Source of the DNA: Pseudorhodobacter antarcticus
Lineage (GTDB): Bacteria > Pseudomonadota > Alphaproteobacteria > Rhodobacterales > Rhodobacteraceae
NCBI GenBank assembly: GCA_945860375.1
Contig: CAMAQR010000017.1
Coordinates: 1 to 64,000 of the forward strand
Length of the DNA stretch: 64,000 bases
Direction of reading: 5' to 3'
A model generated the notes under the pieces. It did no database searches. It was not told the DNA's origin and saw only the letters and a list, made by a program, of their open reading frames with translations. Each line of letters begins with the position of its first letter. Within the stretch, counting starts at the first letter, position 1. The position numbers were made by a program, and so were the translations under genes. Of this stretch, positions 1-10,711 are shown in pieces.

Positions 1-391
1 GTGATGGTGGCCATGTGCGATACCTGTGCAAGTCGATTGCAATCTGGAAGCACCGCTGTGCAATCCGTGTGCAGGGTCTCGCAAAATCATGCCCATAGCA
101 AGAAAAATATCATGTAAAATCATTGCAAAACAATGCACTAGTCATGTATGGATATGGCTAAATATCCCCGCCGGAGGCACCTGGCAGCGGCCCAGACGCT
201 CCGCGGGGGATATTTATCCCAATGTGAAAGCGCAGATCGTCCGGCAGAAAGCGAAAGCGGCGGGTTGTGGTTATCCTGCCGGCCAGCCCTGCCTTTTCCC
301 TAGCCATCGCGGGGATTATTGACTAAACTTTGCTGCAGATCGGGACAACCCGGCGATCGGCAGAGCAGACGGCAATACAGGCGGTTACCCC
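1..391. other. Gene-free stretch upstream of ftsW
   Basis: No convincing coding sequence is visible. The short open frames have no family resemblance and a lower GC feel than the neighbouring genes. The stretch holds a small stem CATTG/CAATG near 122-135 and a long imperfect inverted repeat at 159-216, listed separately. In related genomes murD commonly precedes ftsW; here the first bases show no recognisable murD end, so the upstream gene must end before the window. Confidence 0.5.
159..216. repeat. Imperfect inverted repeat, 18-base arms
   Basis: The left arm (159-176) and the reverse complement of the right arm (199-216) match at 16 of 18 positions. Both begin TAAATATCCCC and end GGAG, and they differ only at two adjacent positions. 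The loop is 22 bases. There is no T-run beside it, so it is not a classic intrinsic terminator. It resembles the hairpins with a GGGATATTT core seen between genes in this family, one of which is also at 42743-42800. Confidence 0.7.
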
Positions 392-1555
392 ATGACAGAG
401 ATGGTCTATGGCTCCATGCCCACACGCGTGGCAGAGGCGGTGCTTCCCCGCTGGTGGCGGACAATCGACAAATGGTCGCTGACGGCGGTCATGGTGCTGT
501 TTGCGCTGGGCCTCTTGCTGGGGCTGGCGGCTTCGGTGCCGCTGGCCGAGCGCAACGGGCTGGACCCGTTCCATTATGTGCAGCGCCAAGTGTTCTTTGG
601 TGGGCTGGCGATGGTGGCGATGATCGGCGTGTCGATGATGACGCCGGATATGGTGCGGCGTTTGGGGGTGCTTGGCTTTGCGGTGTCGTTCGTGGCGCTG
701 GCTTTGCTGCCGGTTTTTGGCACCGATTTCGGCAAAGGCGCGGTGCGCTGGTTCAGCTTCGGCTTTGCTTCGGTGCAGCCGTCAGAGTTTCTGAAGCCGG
801 GTTTCATGATCGTGGTGGCATGGTTGATGGCCGCCAGTCAGGACATCAACGGCCCGCCCGGCAAGTTCATCTCTTTTGCGCTGGCACTGACCATCGTGAT
901 GTTTCTGGCGCTGCAGCCCGACTTTGGGCAGGCGATGCTGGTGCTGTTTGGCTGGGGCGTGATCTATTTCGTGGCCGGTGCGCCAATGATCCTGATTGCC
1001 ACAGTGCTTGGGTTGGTCGGGGTGGGCGGCTTTATGGCCTATCATTCGTCGGAACACTTTGCGCGTCGGATTGACGGGTTTCTGGCGTCAGACGTCGATC
1101 CGCGCAGCCAGTTGGGCTATGCCACCAATGCCATTCAAGAGGGCGGTTTCTTTGGCGTCGGCATTGGCGAAGGGCAAGTCAAATGGACGCTGCCCGATGC
1201 CCACACCGACTTTATCATCGCCGTGGCGGCCGAGGAATATGGGCTGGTTCTGGTGCTGATAATCATCGCACTTTACGCCACAGTGGTGGTCCGCAGCCTG
1301 TTCCGCCTGACGCGCGAACGTGATCCCTTCACGCGGCTTGCGGGCACGGGGTTGGCCTGCATCTTTGGCGTGCAAGCGATGATCAACATGGGGGTGGCGG
1401 TGCGCTTGTTGCCCGCCAAAGGGATGACGTTGCCCTTCGTGTCTTATGGCGGGTCGTCGGTGATTGCGGCGGGCGTCACGGTCGGGATGCTGCTGGCGCT
1501 GACGCGGGCGCGTCCGCAGGGGCAGATGTCGGATGTTTTCCGGCGGGGGCGTTGA
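392..1555 (+). CDS. ftsW: FtsW, SEDS-family peptidoglycan glycosyltransferase
   Basis: A 387-residue integral membrane protein of the SEDS family, which polymerises septal peptidoglycan from lipid II together with a class B penicillin-binding protein. Visible marks are about ten hydrophobic segments, the family stretch VRWFSFG followed by QPSEFLKPG (about residues 115-135), and the C-terminal signature [11 protein letters not shown] (about 345-355). Length is normal for FtsW. It stands first in a tight run with murG (TGATG overlap), as in other alphaproteobacterial dcw clusters. RodA is the main alternative, but the mur/fts neighbours favour FtsW. Confidence 0.95.
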   Translation: MTEMVYGSMPTRVAEAVLPRWWRTIDKWSLTAVMVLFALGLLLGLAASVPLAERNGLDPFHYVQRQVFFGGLAMVAMIGVSMMTPDMVRRLGVLGFAVSFVALALLPVFGTDFGKGAVRWFSFGFASVQPSEFLKPGFMIVVAWLMAASQDINGPPGKFISFALALTIVMFLALQPDFGQAMLVLFGWGVIYFVAGAPMILIATVLGLVGVGGFMAYHSSEHFARRIDGFLASDVDPRSQLGYATNAIQEGGFFGVGIGEGQVKWTLPDAHTDFIIAVAAEEYGLVLVLIIIALYATVVVRSLFRLTRERDPFTRLAGTGLACIFGVQAMINMGVAVRLLPAKGMTLPFVSYGGSSVIAAGVTVGMLLALTRARPQGQMSDVFRRGR

Positions 1556-2643
1556 TGCCACTGCTGTTGATCGCGGCGGGCGGCACCGGCGGGCACATGT
1601 TCCCGGCGCAGGCCTTGGCCGAAGAGATGATTGCGCGCGGCTGGCGGGTGAAGCTGTCCACCGATGACCGTGGCGCGCGGTATGCCGGGGGATTTCCGGC
1701 GCAGGTGCAGATTGTAAAGCTGGCCTCGGCAACCTTTGCGCGCGGCGGGATCGTGGCCAAACTGGCGGTGCCCCTGCGCATTGCGGGCGGGGTGCTGGCC
1801 GCGCTGTGGTCGATGATGCGCGATCGTCCCGATGTGGTGGTGGGCTTTGGCGGCTATCCGTCGATTCCGGCGTTGACGGCGGCTTTTGTGTTGCGCTGTC
1901 CCCGGATGATTCATGAGCAGAACGGCGTCTTGGGCCGGGTCAACGCGCTGTTCGCGCGGCGGGTGGACCTTGTGGCCTGTGGCACTTGGCCCACGGCTTT
2001 GCCTGCGGGTGTGCAGGGCGAACACACAGGCAACCCGGCGCGCGCGGCGGTGTTGGAGCGGTCGGGCGCGGGCTACATCGCACCCGGCGATTACCCGATG
2101 GACCTGTTGGTGATCGGCGGCTCACAAGGCGCGCGGATCTTGTCCGATGTGGTACCTGCGGCTGTGGCAGCATTGCCAAAGGCGCTGCGCAGCCGTTTGC
2201 GTGTGGCCCAACAGGCGCGGGCCGAAGATGTGGCGCGCGTGGTGCAGGCCTATGAAGCGGCTGGCATTATTTCCGAAGTGGCCCCCTTTTTCGCCGACAT
2301 TCCGCGCCGTTTGTCGGAATGCCAACTGGTGATCAGCCGGGCGGGGGCCTCGTCCGTTGCCGATATCTCGGTCATTGGTCGCCCGGCCATCCTGATCCCC
2401 TTTGCAGCGGCAACCGGCGACCATCAGACCGCCAATGCGCGGGGGCTGGTGGACAGTGCTGCAGCCATCCTGATCCCGGAACATGCGCTTGACGCGGCCA
2501 CGCTTGCGGTGCAAATGGCGGCGGTTCTGGGCCAGCCCGCCACCGCAGGGCAAATGGCGCGCAACGCTTTGGCCCAAAGCCGCCCTGATGCCACGACCCG
2601 GCTTGCAGCATTGGTTGAGTCTTTGACCCGTAAGGATAAGTGA
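1555..2643 (+). CDS. murG: MurG, UDP-GlcNAc:lipid I N-acetylglucosaminyltransferase
   Basis: A 362-residue GT28 glycosyltransferase that adds GlcNAc to lipid I at the inner face of the membrane, making lipid II. The N-terminal glycine-rich loop [11 protein letters not shown] (about residues 7-17), GGSQGAR (about 188-194) and SRAGASS (about 261-267, donor site) are all present. The ATG at 1555 overlaps the ftsW stop as TGATG; an in-frame TTG three bases earlier is the less likely start. It overlaps murC the same way, so the genes are probably translationally coupled. Confidence 0.95.
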   Translation: MPLLLIAAGGTGGHMFPAQALAEEMIARGWRVKLSTDDRGARYAGGFPAQVQIVKLASATFARGGIVAKLAVPLRIAGGVLAALWSMMRDRPDVVVGFGGYPSIPALTAAFVLRCPRMIHEQNGVLGRVNALFARRVDLVACGTWPTALPAGVQGEHTGNPARAAVLERSGAGYIAPGDYPMDLLVIGGSQGARILSDVVPAAVAALPKALRSRLRVAQQARAEDVARVVQAYEAAGIISEVAPFFADIPRRLSECQLVISRAGASSVADISVIGRPAILIPFAAATGDHQTANARGLVDSAAAILIPEHALDAATLAVQMAAVLGQPATAGQMARNALAQSRPDATTRLAALVESLTRKDK

Positions 2644-4043
2644 TGAACGCGACGAAACTGCCCCTCGAACTTGGCCCCATCCACTTTGTGGGCATCGGCG
2701 GGATTGGCATGTCGGGCATTGCCGAAGTGCTGATGACGCAAGGCTTTGCGGTGCAGGGATCGGATGCCAAGGCCAGCAAGATCACCGACCGTTTGGTGTC
2801 TTTGGGCGCGCGGTTTTTTGAAGGGCAGGAGGCCGCGAACATCGGCGAGGCGGCGGTGGTGGTGATTTCCTCGGCCATCAAGAAGGGCAATCCCGAACTG
2901 GAAGAGGCGCGACGGCGCAAGCTGCCCGTCGTGCGGCGGGCCGAAATGCTGGCCGAGTTGATGCGGTTGCGCAGCAACATCGCCATCGCAGGCACCCATG
3001 GCAAGACCACGACCACGACCATGGTGGCCACCTTGCTTGATAAGGGCGGCTTTGATCCAACCGTGATCAACGGCGGCGTGATCCATGCCTATGGCTCCAA
3101 CGCGCGCGCGGGTGTTGGCGAATGGATGGTGGTTGAGGCGGACGAGTCCGATGGTTCCTTCAACCGGCTGCCCGCCACCATCGCCATTGTCACCAATATT
3201 GATCCCGAACATATGGAGCATTGGGGCACCTTCGATGCCCTGCGCAAAGGCTTCCTCGATTTCGTGTCCAACATCCCGTTTTACGGGTTGGCCGTGTGCT
3301 GCACCGATCATCCCGAGGTACAGGCGCTGGTGGGCCGCGTCACCGACCGCCGCATCGTGACTTTTGGGTTTAACACCCAAGCCGATGTGCGCGCCATCAA
3401 CCTGACCTACGAAAATGGCGTCGCGCATTTCGACATTGCCTTGCAGGGCGAAGGCGATGGGTCGGTGATCGAAGGCTGCACCCTGCCGATGCCGGGCGAT
3501 CACAACGTCTCGAACGCGTTGTCCGCCGTGGCCGTTGCCCTTCATCTGGGCATGAAGCGCGATGAAATCCGTGAGGCGTTGGCGGGCTTTGCCGGGGTGA
3601 ACCGCCGCTTTACCAAGGTGGCCGAAGTGAACGGCGTCACCATCATCGACGATTACGGCCACCACCCGGTCGAAATCGCCGCCGTGCTGCGCGCCGCGCG
3701 CCAATCCACCAAAGGCCGCATCATCGCCGTCCACCAACCGCACCGCTACACCCGCCTGCACAGCCTGTTTGAGGATTTCTGCACCTGTTTCAACGAGGCG
3801 GATGTGGTGGCGATTGCCGAGGTTTATGCCGCAGGCGAAGACCCGATTCCCGGAGCAAGCCGCGATGATCTGGTCGCAGGCCTGATCGCCCACGGCCACC
3901 GCCATGCGCGCGCCATCACCGATGAGGCCGACCTGGCGCGGCTGGTGCGCGAACAGGCGCAGCCGGGCGACATGGTGGTCTGTCTGGGTGCGGGCACGAT
4001 TTCGGGCTGGGCCAATGGCCTGCCCGCTCGGTTGCAGGCGTGA
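2643..4043 (+). CDS. murC: MurC, UDP-N-acetylmuramate-L-alanine ligase
   Basis: A 466-residue Mur ligase that attaches L-alanine to UDP-MurNAc with ATP in the cytoplasm. Seen are the UDP-binding GIGGIGMSG near residues 17-25, the ATP-binding P-loop GTHGKTTTT near 117-125, a Mur-ligase central region with ADESDGSF, and the C-terminal DDYGHHP motif near 336. The ATG at 2643 overlaps the murG stop and is preceded by AAGGA at about 2632; an in-frame GTG sits three bases upstream. Length is normal. Confidence 0.95.
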   Translation: MNATKLPLELGPIHFVGIGGIGMSGIAEVLMTQGFAVQGSDAKASKITDRLVSLGARFFEGQEAANIGEAAVVVISSAIKKGNPELEEARRRKLPVVRRAEMLAELMRLRSNIAIAGTHGKTTTTTMVATLLDKGGFDPTVINGGVIHAYGSNARAGVGEWMVVEADESDGSFNRLPATIAIVTNIDPEHMEHWGTFDALRKGFLDFVSNIPFYGLAVCCTDHPEVQALVGRVTDRRIVTFGFNTQADVRAINLTYENGVAHFDIALQGEGDGSVIEGCTLPMPGDHNVSNALSAVAVALHLGMKRDEIREALAGFAGVNRRFTKVAEVNGVTIIDDYGHHPVEIAAVLRAARQSTKGRIIAVHQPHRYTRLHSLFEDFCTCFNEADVVAIAEVYAAGEDPIPGASRDDLVAGLIAHGHRHARAITDEADLARLVREQAQPGDMVVCLGAGTISGWANGLPARLQA

Positions 4044-4082
4044 AAGCGCATTGCCTTCCTGAAGCCGCGCGTGCAGCTCACA

Positions 4083-4171
4083 CTCAGCGCCACGAGCGCG
4101 CGCGATGAGCGGGCAATGGCGAGGACGCCAACATCGACTCCGTCTCAGCGCCACGAGCGCGCGCGATGAGC
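4083..4171 (+). repeat. Exact 28-base direct repeat pair
   Basis: Positions 4083-4110 and 4144-4171 are identical over 28 bases and start 61 bases apart. Both copies contain CGCGCGATGAGC. The second carries the ATG of the following DUF2484 gene (4166), and the first carries a matching but out-of-frame ATG. It looks like a partial duplication of the translation-start region. Confidence 0.85.
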
Positions 4172-4432
4172 CCGCCTTTGATCCTTGGCGCGCTGTGGGT
4201 GATTGCCGCGGCACTGACCGCGATGTTGCCGATGCGCCGCCAGATGATCCCCGGCATCGGGTTGCTGATCGCGGCCCCTGTGCTGCTGATCTGGATCAGC
4301 ATGGCCCATGGCTGGCTGTGGGTGGCCCTCGGAACCTTCGCCTTCGCGTCCATGTTCCGCCGCCCCCTGCTGCACTTTGCCCGCCGCGCCATGGGTCTGC
4401 CCAGTGACATCCCACCCGAGTTGCGCAAATGA
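4166..4432 (+). CDS. DUF2484 family small membrane protein, copy 1
   Basis: An 88-residue protein with two or three hydrophobic segments (about residues 3-22 and 28-60) and a basic, proline-containing tail. It matches the DUF2484 proteins that sit between murC and murB in Rhodobacteraceae; the function is unknown. The stop overlaps the start of a second, similar protein as ATGA. The position inside the mur cluster suggests an envelope role, but nothing in the sequence shows a catalytic site. The start lies within a duplicated 28-base segment, so an upstream start cannot be ruled out. Confidence 0.75.
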   Translation: MSPPLILGALWVIAAALTAMLPMRRQMIPGIGLLIAAPVLLIWISMAHGWLWVALGTFAFASMFRRPLLHFARRAMGLPSDIPPELRK

Positions 4433-4674
4433 ACATGTCCTTGGTTGCCGCCCTGATCTGGCTGATCGCCGCCAATGTGATCGGCATGCTGCCCAGCCGC
4501 GACCACCATTGGCGCAACGCCTATCTGCTGATCGCGGTGGCGGTTCCGATCCTGGTCTGGCTGGCCTTTGCCAAGGGCGCGCTTTGGGCGCTGGCGTTTT
4601 TGCTGGCGGCGGGATCAGTGCTGCGCTGGCCGGTGATTTATCTGTGGCGGTGGATCAAGCGGCGGATCATATAA
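4429..4674 (+). CDS. DUF2484 family small membrane protein, copy 2
   Basis: An 81-residue membrane protein that overlaps the preceding gene by four bases (ATGA). It shares the pattern of its neighbour: an N-terminal helix with LIWLIAANVIGMLPS, a middle helix and a short basic C-terminus, so the two look like a tandem duplication that has diverged. No enzymatic motif is visible. Location between murC and murB is the only functional hint. Confidence 0.75.
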   Translation: MNMSLVAALIWLIAANVIGMLPSRDHHWRNAYLLIAVAVPILVWLAFAKGALWALAFLLAAGSVLRWPVIYLWRWIKRRII

Positions 4675-4728
4675 GCCAGCAATCTCGACACGCTTGCCAG
4701 TCTGGTCCACATTTTCTATCACCACTCC

Positions 4729-5652
4729 ATGATACATCTTCCAACCCCCCGCGGCACCCTGACCCCAAATCGCGCTTTGGCTGACCTGACCTGGCTGCGG
4801 GTGGGCGGCTCTGCGGACTGGCTGTTCCAGCCTGCGGATGAGGCCGATCTGGCGGCGTTTCTGGCGGCGTTGGATCCGACTGTCGCGGTCTTCCCAATGG
4901 GCGTGGGCAGCAACCTGATCGTGCGCGATGGCGGGCTGCGCGCCGTGGTGATCCGGCTGGGGCGGGGCTTCAACAGCATCACGGTTGAGGGCGACACCAT
5001 CACCGCAGGCGCTGCGGCGCTGGATGCCCATGTGGCGCGCCGCGCGGCAGAGGCGGGGCTGGACCTGACCTTTCTGCGCACCATTCCAGGCAGCATCGGC
5101 GGCGCAGTGCGGATGAACGCAGGCTGCTATGGGTCTTATGTGGCCGACCATCTGGTCAGCGTCCGCTGTGTCACGCGGGCAGGCGAGGTTGTCGAAATTC
5201 CCGCCGCCGATCTGCAACTGACTTACCGTCAAAGCACCTTGCCCGAGGGTTGGGTGATCATCGCCGCGACGTTCCGCGCCACGCCCGGCGACCCGGCGCA
5301 GCTTGAGGCGCGGATGGTGGATCAGATCGCCAAGCGCGACGCAAGCCAGCCGACCAAGGACCGCTCTGCCGGGTCTACGTTCCGCAATCCGGTCGGGCAT
5401 TCCAGCACGGGCCTTGCCGATGACAGCCACGAATTGAAGGCGTGGAAGGTCATCGACGAGGCTGGAATGCGCGGGGCCACCAAGGGCGGGGCGCAAATGT
5501 CGCCGATGCATTCGAACTTCCTGATCAACACAGGCGGGGCAAGTGCCGCCGATCTGGAAGATTTGGGGGAGGAAGTGCGAAAAAGGGTTTTCCAACAGAG
5601 AGGTATCACGCTAGAGTGGGAAATTATGCGTGTCGGAGAACGGCGCACATAA
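4729..5652 (+). CDS. murB: MurB, UDP-N-acetylenolpyruvoylglucosamine reductase
   Basis: A 307-residue flavoenzyme that reduces UDP-GlcNAc-enolpyruvate to UDP-MurNAc with NADPH in the cytoplasm. The FAD-binding domain shows the motif [18 protein letters not shown] near residues 118-135. The catalytic serine region SAGSTFRNP lies near 213-221, and the C-terminal MHSNFLIN segment near 260-268. Length and motifs fit the shorter MurB type. It follows the DUF2484 pair after 54 bases. Confidence 0.94.
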   Translation: MIHLPTPRGTLTPNRALADLTWLRVGGSADWLFQPADEADLAAFLAALDPTVAVFPMGVGSNLIVRDGGLRAVVIRLGRGFNSITVEGDTITAGAAALDAHVARRAAEAGLDLTFLRTIPGSIGGAVRMNAGCYGSYVADHLVSVRCVTRAGEVVEIPAADLQLTYRQSTLPEGWVIIAATFRATPGDPAQLEARMVDQIAKRDASQPTKDRSAGSTFRNPVGHSSTGLADDSHELKAWKVIDEAGMRGATKGGAQMSPMHSNFLINTGGASAADLEDLGEEVRKRVFQQRGITLEWEIMRVGERRT

Positions 5653-5696
5653 AATAACAAAATCACGGGCCGAAAAAGGTCTGGATGAGGCAGTAA

Positions 5697-6617
5697 ATGG
5701 CGGGCGGTTCGAGCAGAGCAGCCTCCACAGTAGCGGTGTTGATGGGCGGACTTTCCTCTGAACGGGAAGTTTCCCTGTCGTCCGGGCGTGCATGCGCCGC
5801 AGCGTTGCGGGAGGCGGGATATGATGTGTCAGAGGTCGATTGCGGCCTTGACCTTTACGCGCGCTTGTCCGCCCTGAAGCCTGATGTCTGTTTCAACGCT
5901 TTGCATGGTCGCTGGGGCGAAGACGGCTGTGTGCAAGGGATTCTCGAGTGGATGGGGCTGCCTTACACCCATTCCGGGGTTCTGGCTTCGGCATTGGCGA
6001 TGGACAAGGTCAAGACCAAAGAGGTTTACACCGCCGCCGGCCTGCCGATTGTGCAATCGGTGCTGGCGCATCGCGATGCGGTCAGCGCCGCCCATGTTCT
6101 GCCACCGCCCTATGTGGTGAAGCCCTACAACGAAGGCTCGTCCGTCGGGGTCTACATCGTGCACCCTGGCAGCAACGCACCCCGTTTGGCCGACACCATG
6201 CCCGAAGTGGTGATGGTGGAAACCTATGCGCCGGGGCGTGAGATGACCGTGACGGTGATGGGGGATCGCGCGTTATGCGTGACCGATATCATCACCGATG
6301 GCTGGTATGACTTTGATGCCAAATACAAAGCTGGTGGGTCTCGGCATGAGGTGCCAGCGGTGGTGCCGCAAGAGATTGCCGATGCCTGCATGGATTACGC
6401 TTTGCGCGCGCATGTCGCTTTGGGCTGCCGGGGCGTCAGCCGCACTGATTTCCGTTGGGACGAGGCGCGCGGTTTGGCAGGGTTGATCTTGCTGGAAACC
6501 AACACGCAACCGGGGATGACCCCGACATCCCTGGCCCCCGAACAAGCGGCCTATTGCGGGATTTCCTTCCCTGCCATGGTGCGCTGGATGGTGGAGGACG
6601 CGTCATGCAATCGCTAG
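5697..6617 (+). CDS. ddl: D-alanine-D-alanine ligase
   Basis: A 306-residue ATP-grasp enzyme that makes the D-Ala-D-Ala dipeptide for the peptidoglycan stem. The N-terminal [13 protein letters not shown] motif (about residues 15-27), the GRWGEDG segment (about 71-77), the ATP-grasp [11 protein letters not shown] (about 142-152) and the C-terminal [10 protein letters not shown] (about 267-276) are all in place. A GAGG Shine-Dalgarno sequence lies seven bases before the ATG. The end overlaps the start of ftsQ by 13 bases. Confidence 0.95.
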   Translation: MAGGSSRAASTVAVLMGGLSSEREVSLSSGRACAAALREAGYDVSEVDCGLDLYARLSALKPDVCFNALHGRWGEDGCVQGILEWMGLPYTHSGVLASALAMDKVKTKEVYTAAGLPIVQSVLAHRDAVSAAHVLPPPYVVKPYNEGSSVGVYIVHPGSNAPRLADTMPEVVMVETYAPGREMTVTVMGDRALCVTDIITDGWYDFDAKYKAGGSRHEVPAVVPQEIADACMDYALRAHVALGCRGVSRTDFRWDEARGLAGLILLETNTQPGMTPTSLAPEQAAYCGISFPAMVRWMVEDASCNR

Positions 6618-7540
6618 GCCGTAACACCCCGCCCCGCCATACCCCGCCCCATCACGCCCCGCCCCATCACGCCCCACCCCGCCGCGATCCGTCCCCCAGC
6701 CGTTGGGCATACCGGATGCAGCGGCTGTGGCTGACACCTTTGTTCCGCGTTCTGGTGCGCTTTGGCCTGCCGGTTCTGGTGTTTGGTGCCGTGTCGGCGC
6801 TGGTGTTTTATGACGACGCGCGCCGTGCCGCTTTGGTGCAAAGCGTGGCTGATCTGCGCGAAAAGTTTGAACAGCGCCCGGAATTTCGCGTCAGCTATGT
6901 GTCGATTGACGGAGCGTCGCCCGATCTGGCCGACGCGGTGCGGGCGAAACTGGGGCTGCGGTTGCCGCAATCGTCGTTCGATCTGGATATGGACGCGCTG
7001 CGGCTGAAGGCCGAAGAGATGGATGCGGTGCAGGCTGCGCAGTTGCGCGTGCGCTCGGGTGGCATCTTGCAGGTGGTGCTGACCGAACGCGAACCCGCAT
7101 TGGTGTGGCGTAATGACGGTCACCTTGTGTTGTTGGATGCCACTGGACACCGCGTCGCAGGCCTTGCCGAGCGTGGCGACCGCGCCGATTTGCCACTGGT
7201 CGCAGGGGATGGGGCCGATGGGGCCACGCCCGAGGCTTTGGCCATTCTGGATGCCGCAAACCCGATTGCAGCCCGTCTGCGCGGGCTGGTGCGGATGGGC
7301 GACCGGCGTTGGGATCTGGTGTTGGACCGCGATCAACGCATTCAACTGCCGGCCGAAAACCCGGTGGCCGCACTTGAACGGCTGCTGGCGCTGGATCAGG
7401 CCGAAGTCCTGCTGGCCCGCGATATCTTGACGATTGACCTAAGACAGGAACAGCGCCCCGTGTTGCGGCTTGCCCCCTTTGCGTTGAGCGAAGTGCGGCG
7501 GGCGCAGGGGTTGACCACGACAACGGGGAACGACCTATGA
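6605..7540 (+). CDS. ftsQ: FtsQ, divisome membrane protein
   Basis: A 311-residue bitopic protein that links early and late divisome components. Residues 8-27 are a Pro/His/Arg-rich run made of four five-residue repeats. A single transmembrane helix follows at about 46-69, then a periplasmic POTRA domain beginning near 98 ([10 protein letters not shown]) and the FtsQ beta domain. The ATG at 6605 was chosen over an upstream in-frame ATG because the latter would run deep through ddl. The stop overlaps the ftsA start as ATGA. Confidence 0.93.
   Translation: MQSLGRNTPPRHTPPHHAPPHHAPPRRDPSPSRWAYRMQRLWLTPLFRVLVRFGLPVLVFGAVSALVFYDDARRAALVQSVADLREKFEQRPEFRVSYVSIDGASPDLADAVRAKLGLRLPQSSFDLDMDALRLKAEEMDAVQAAQLRVRSGGILQVVLTEREPALVWRNDGHLVLLDATGHRVAGLAERGDRADLPLVAGDGADGATPEALAILDAANPIAARLRGLVRMGDRRWDLVLDRDQRIQLPAENPVAALERLLALDQAEVLLARDILTIDLRQEQRPVLRLAPFALSEVRRAQGLTTTTGNDL
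6626..6685 (+). repeat. Four imperfect 15-base tandem repeats inside ftsQ
   Basis: Four consecutive 15-base units encode [15 protein letters not shown] and APPRR in the cytoplasmic tail of FtsQ. The second and third units differ by very few bases. Such an array can change copy number in frame by slippage. Confidence 0.8.
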
Positions 7541-8871
7541 CCGATCTGTACCAATCCCAGCGTGCCATGCGGAACATGCGTCGTGCCGCCATGCAGCGCG
7601 GTGTGGTGGCCATTCTGGATGTCGGCACCTCAAAAATCGCCTGCCTAGTGCTGCGCTTTGACGGGGCCGAGGCCGACCGCGACAGCGATGGTGTGGGTCC
7701 GATGGCCGGGCAGTCGAATTTCCGAGTGATCGGGGCTGCGACCACACGGTCGCGCGGCGTGCGCTTTGGCGAAATTTCCGTGATGAACGAGACGGAACGC
7801 GCCATTCGGACTGCCGTACAGGCCGCGCAAAAGATGGCAAACGTGCGGGTCGATCATGTGATCGCCTGTTTCAGCGGTGCCGAACCGCGCAGCTATGGCT
7901 TGGCAGGCGAATGGGAACTGCAAGACTCGGTGGTGACGGAACAGGACGTCGCCCGCGTGCTGGCCGCCTGCGATGCCCCCGACCTGGGCGAGGGCCGCGA
8001 AGTGTTGCACGCACAGCCGGTCAATTTTGCTTTGGATCATCGCAGTGGTTTGGGCGATCCGCGCGGCCAGATCGGCAACCGTCTGGCCTGTGACATGCAT
8101 ATGCTGTCGGTCGATGGATCGGTTGTGCAGAACCTTCTCTATTGCATCAAGCGCTGCGATCTGGAGTTGGCGGGGATTGCATCTTCGGCTTATGTGTCCG
8201 GGATTTCCAGCCTTGTCGAGGATGAGCAGGAACTCGGGGCGGCCTGCATTGACATGGGCGGCGGTGCAACTGGCATTTCCATCTTCATGAAAAAGCACAT
8301 GATTTTTGCCGATGCCGTGCGGATGGGCGGCGATCATGTGACGTCAGATATCTCCAAGGGTCTGCAAGTGCCGCTGGTGGTGGCAGAACGCATCAAGACC
8401 AAGCACGGCGGCGTGCATGCCACCGGCATGGATGACCGCGAGATGATTGAAATGGGTGGCGATAGTGGCGATTGGGAAAAAGACCGTCGTCAGATCAGCC
8501 GCACCGAGTTGATCGGCATCATGCGACCAAGGGTTGAAGAGGTGCTGGAAGAGGTGCGTGCCCGTCTGGACAGTGCCGGATTTGACAGCCTGCCCAGCCA
8601 GCAGATTGTGCTGACCGGCGGCGCAAGCCAGATCCCGGGGCTGGACGGACTGGCCAGCCGCATCTTGGGTCAGCGCGTCCGCATGGGCCGTCCGTTGCGC
8701 GTGCAAGGCCTGCCGCAAGCCGCCACCGGCCCCGCGTTTTCCAGCGCCGTGGGCCTGTGTCTGTTCGCGGCGCATCCGCAAGATGAATGGTGGGATTTCG
8801 ACATTCCGACTGAACGTTACCCGGCGCGCTCGATCAAAAGAGCCATGCGCTGGTTCAAAGACAACTGGTGA
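7537..8871 (+). CDS. ftsA: FtsA, actin-like divisome protein
   Basis: A 444-residue actin/Hsp70-fold protein that tethers FtsZ to the membrane. Phosphate-1 motif AILDVGTSKIACLV is at about residues 25-38, and the phosphate-2 region CIDMGGGATGIS is near 242-253. The adenosine motif LTGGASQIPGL lies near 359-369, and the C-terminal amphipathic membrane-targeting tail (IKRAMRWFKDNW) is intact. Overlap with ftsQ is four bases. The roughly 40-residue N-terminal extension and the acidic insertion near 300 are usual in this order. Confidence 0.95.
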   Translation: MTDLYQSQRAMRNMRRAAMQRGVVAILDVGTSKIACLVLRFDGAEADRDSDGVGPMAGQSNFRVIGAATTRSRGVRFGEISVMNETERAIRTAVQAAQKMANVRVDHVIACFSGAEPRSYGLAGEWELQDSVVTEQDVARVLAACDAPDLGEGREVLHAQPVNFALDHRSGLGDPRGQIGNRLACDMHMLSVDGSVVQNLLYCIKRCDLELAGIASSAYVSGISSLVEDEQELGAACIDMGGGATGISIFMKKHMIFADAVRMGGDHVTSDISKGLQVPLVVAERIKTKHGGVHATGMDDREMIEMGGDSGDWEKDRRQISRTELIGIMRPRVEEVLEEVRARLDSAGFDSLPSQQIVLTGGASQIPGLDGLASRILGQRVRMGRPLRVQGLPQAATGPAFSSAVGLCLFAAHPQDEWWDFDIPTERYPARSIKRAMRWFKDNW

Positions 8872-8956
8872 ACCGCTACATCCTGCGTCCGCGGCGAAAT
8901 ACTGCTTAAATGCGCCACGGTTCCCCCATATTTTGCGGGCTATGTGACTTTTTTGC

Positions 8957-8985
8957 GTGACCTTGGCCGTATCTGTGGATAGAAT
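8957..8985 (+). promoter_or_regulatory. Possible sigma-70-type promoter for ftsZ
   Basis: GTGACC at 8957-8962 and TAGAAT at 8980-8985 are separated by 17 bases and lie about 100 bases before the ftsZ ATG, in the only sizeable gap (216 bases) of the fts run. The -10 matches the consensus at five of six positions and the -35 at four. This is a sequence inference only. Confidence 0.35.
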
Positions 8986-9087
8986 CGGGGATAATTCGGC
9001 AGACGAACACTTTGGGACGGGTGTTTCGCAAGATCGAGACGGCAACCGGCGGCGCGCAACCGCCTACAATAAACAGGCGGACTGAAT

Positions 9088-10686
9088 ATGGCATTGAACC
9101 TGATCATGACCTCGCAGCGCGAAGAGCTGAAGCCGCGCATCACGGTATTCGGCGTCGGTGGTGCGGGGGGCAATGCGGTCAATAACATGATCGACAAGAA
9201 CCTTGAGGGGGTCGAGTTCGTCGTCGCCAACACCGACGCGCAGGCTTTGCAGCAAAGCAAGGCGGTGTCGAAAATTCAGATGGGCCTGAAAGTCACTGAA
9301 GGTCTGGGGGCGGGCGCGCGCCCGACCGTTGGAGCTGCGGCTGCCGAAGAAACCATCGAAGAGATCGTTGATCATCTGGCCGGCGCGCATATGTGCTTCA
9401 TCACCGCTGGCATGGGCGGCGGCACGGGTACAGGGGCTGCCCCGATCATCGCGCAAGCCGCGCGCGAATTGGGCGTGCTGACCGTGGGCGTCGTCACCAA
9501 GCCGTTCCAGTTTGAGGGCAACAAGCGGATGAAGCAGGCCGAAGACGGCATCGCGGCGCTGCAAAAGGTTGTCGACACGCTGATCATCATTCCGAACCAG
9601 AACCTGTTCCGTCTGGCGAACGAACGCACCACCTTTACCGAAGCTTTCGCGATGGCCGATGACGTGCTGTATCAAGGTGTCAAAGGCGTGACCGACCTGA
9701 TGGTGCGTCCCGGCCTGATCAACCTCGATTTCGCCGACGTCCGCGCCGTGATGGACGAAATGGGCAAGGCGATGATGGGCACTGGCGAAGCCACCGGCGA
9801 AAACCGCGCCGTTGAGGCCGCCGAAAAAGCCATTGCCAACCCGTTGCTGGACGAAATTTCACTGCACGGTGCCAAGGGTGTGCTGATCAACATCACCGGC
9901 GGCTATGACCTGACGCTGTTCGAGCTGGACGAGGCCGCCAACATCATCCGCGAAAAGGTTGATCCTGACGCGAATATCATCGTGGGTTCGACGCTTGATA
10001 CCTCGATGGAAGGCACTTTGCGCGTGTCCGTGGTGGCAACCGGCATTGATGTCAGCATGAATCGCGCCGAGCCGGCGATCACCCGCCGGTCGATGGCGGC
10101 CCCGCTGGCACCGACACCCGAGCAGAAGCTGTCGGTGTCGCCGGTCGCCACGCCCGTGCAGATGCAGCAACCTGCGCCCGCGCCGGACCTGTTCCACGAC
10201 GCACAGCAGTATCAGCCGCAAAGCCGCGAGCCAGAGCAGATGCTGGATGACGATTTGCCGCCGCCGGTTTACCGCGCGCCGCAGATGCAGCCGCGTGCCA
10301 CCGCTCCGGTTGCTTCGGCGCATGACATTGACGCGGCGGCTTTTGTGGCACCGCGCCCACGGTCAGCCGGCACACCCTCGCCCGAGGCCCTGGCCCGACT
10401 GCAGGCCGCTGTCAGCAAGGCACCGACACAACCCGGCCGCGCTTTGCCGCAGGCGCAGCCGCAACGCGCGCCCGTTTCGGCCCCCAAAGCCGCAGAGCCG
10501 CGTCCGCGCTTTGGCATTGGCAGCCTGATCAACCGGATGGCTGGTGGTCATGCCGAACCCGCGCAAGAGCGTCCGCAGGCAGGCCGTCAACAGCCGCCTG
10601 TCACCGCTTATGACGACGAGCAAGAACTGTCCGCCGATCAGGAACGCATCGAGATTCCGGCTTTCCTGCGTCGTCAGGCAAACTGA
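9088..10686 (+). CDS. ftsZ: FtsZ, tubulin-like cell-division GTPase
   Basis: A 532-residue tubulin homologue that forms the cytokinetic ring. The GTP-binding signature [10 protein letters not shown] is near residues 111-120, with NTDAQAL near 48 and the T7-loop region DFADVRAVM near 213-221. After the globular core (about residue 320) comes a long Pro/Ala/Gln-rich linker of some 190 residues. The conserved C-terminal peptide [10 protein letters not shown], which binds FtsA and other partners, ends the protein. The long linker is typical of alphaproteobacteria. A strong terminator follows. Confidence 0.97.
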   Translation: MALNLIMTSQREELKPRITVFGVGGAGGNAVNNMIDKNLEGVEFVVANTDAQALQQSKAVSKIQMGLKVTEGLGAGARPTVGAAAAEETIEEIVDHLAGAHMCFITAGMGGGTGTGAAPIIAQAARELGVLTVGVVTKPFQFEGNKRMKQAEDGIAALQKVVDTLIIIPNQNLFRLANERTTFTEAFAMADDVLYQGVKGVTDLMVRPGLINLDFADVRAVMDEMGKAMMGTGEATGENRAVEAAEKAIANPLLDEISLHGAKGVLINITGGYDLTLFELDEAANIIREKVDPDANIIVGSTLDTSMEGTLRVSVVATGIDVSMNRAEPAITRRSMAAPLAPTPEQKLSVSPVATPVQMQQPAPAPDLFHDAQQYQPQSREPEQMLDDDLPPPVYRAPQMQPRATAPVASAHDIDAAAFVAPRPRSAGTPSPEALARLQAAVSKAPTQPGRALPQAQPQRAPVSAPKAAEPRPRFGIGSLINRMAGGHAEPAQERPQAGRQQPPVTAYDDEQELSADQERIEIPAFLRRQAN

Positions 10687-10711
10687 ATCGGTTGCAACCA
10701 GCCAGAGAACG

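Noticed and set aside
26..322. 98-codon ORF before ftsW
   Set aside because: No family resemblance, odd residue mix, no Shine-Dalgarno site, and it runs across the inverted repeat at 159-216.
2424..4214. 596-codon antisense ORF opposite murC
   Set aside because: It is the shadow of murG/murC in a GC-rich genome; its His/Gly/Gln/Arg-rich composition is that of an antisense frame.
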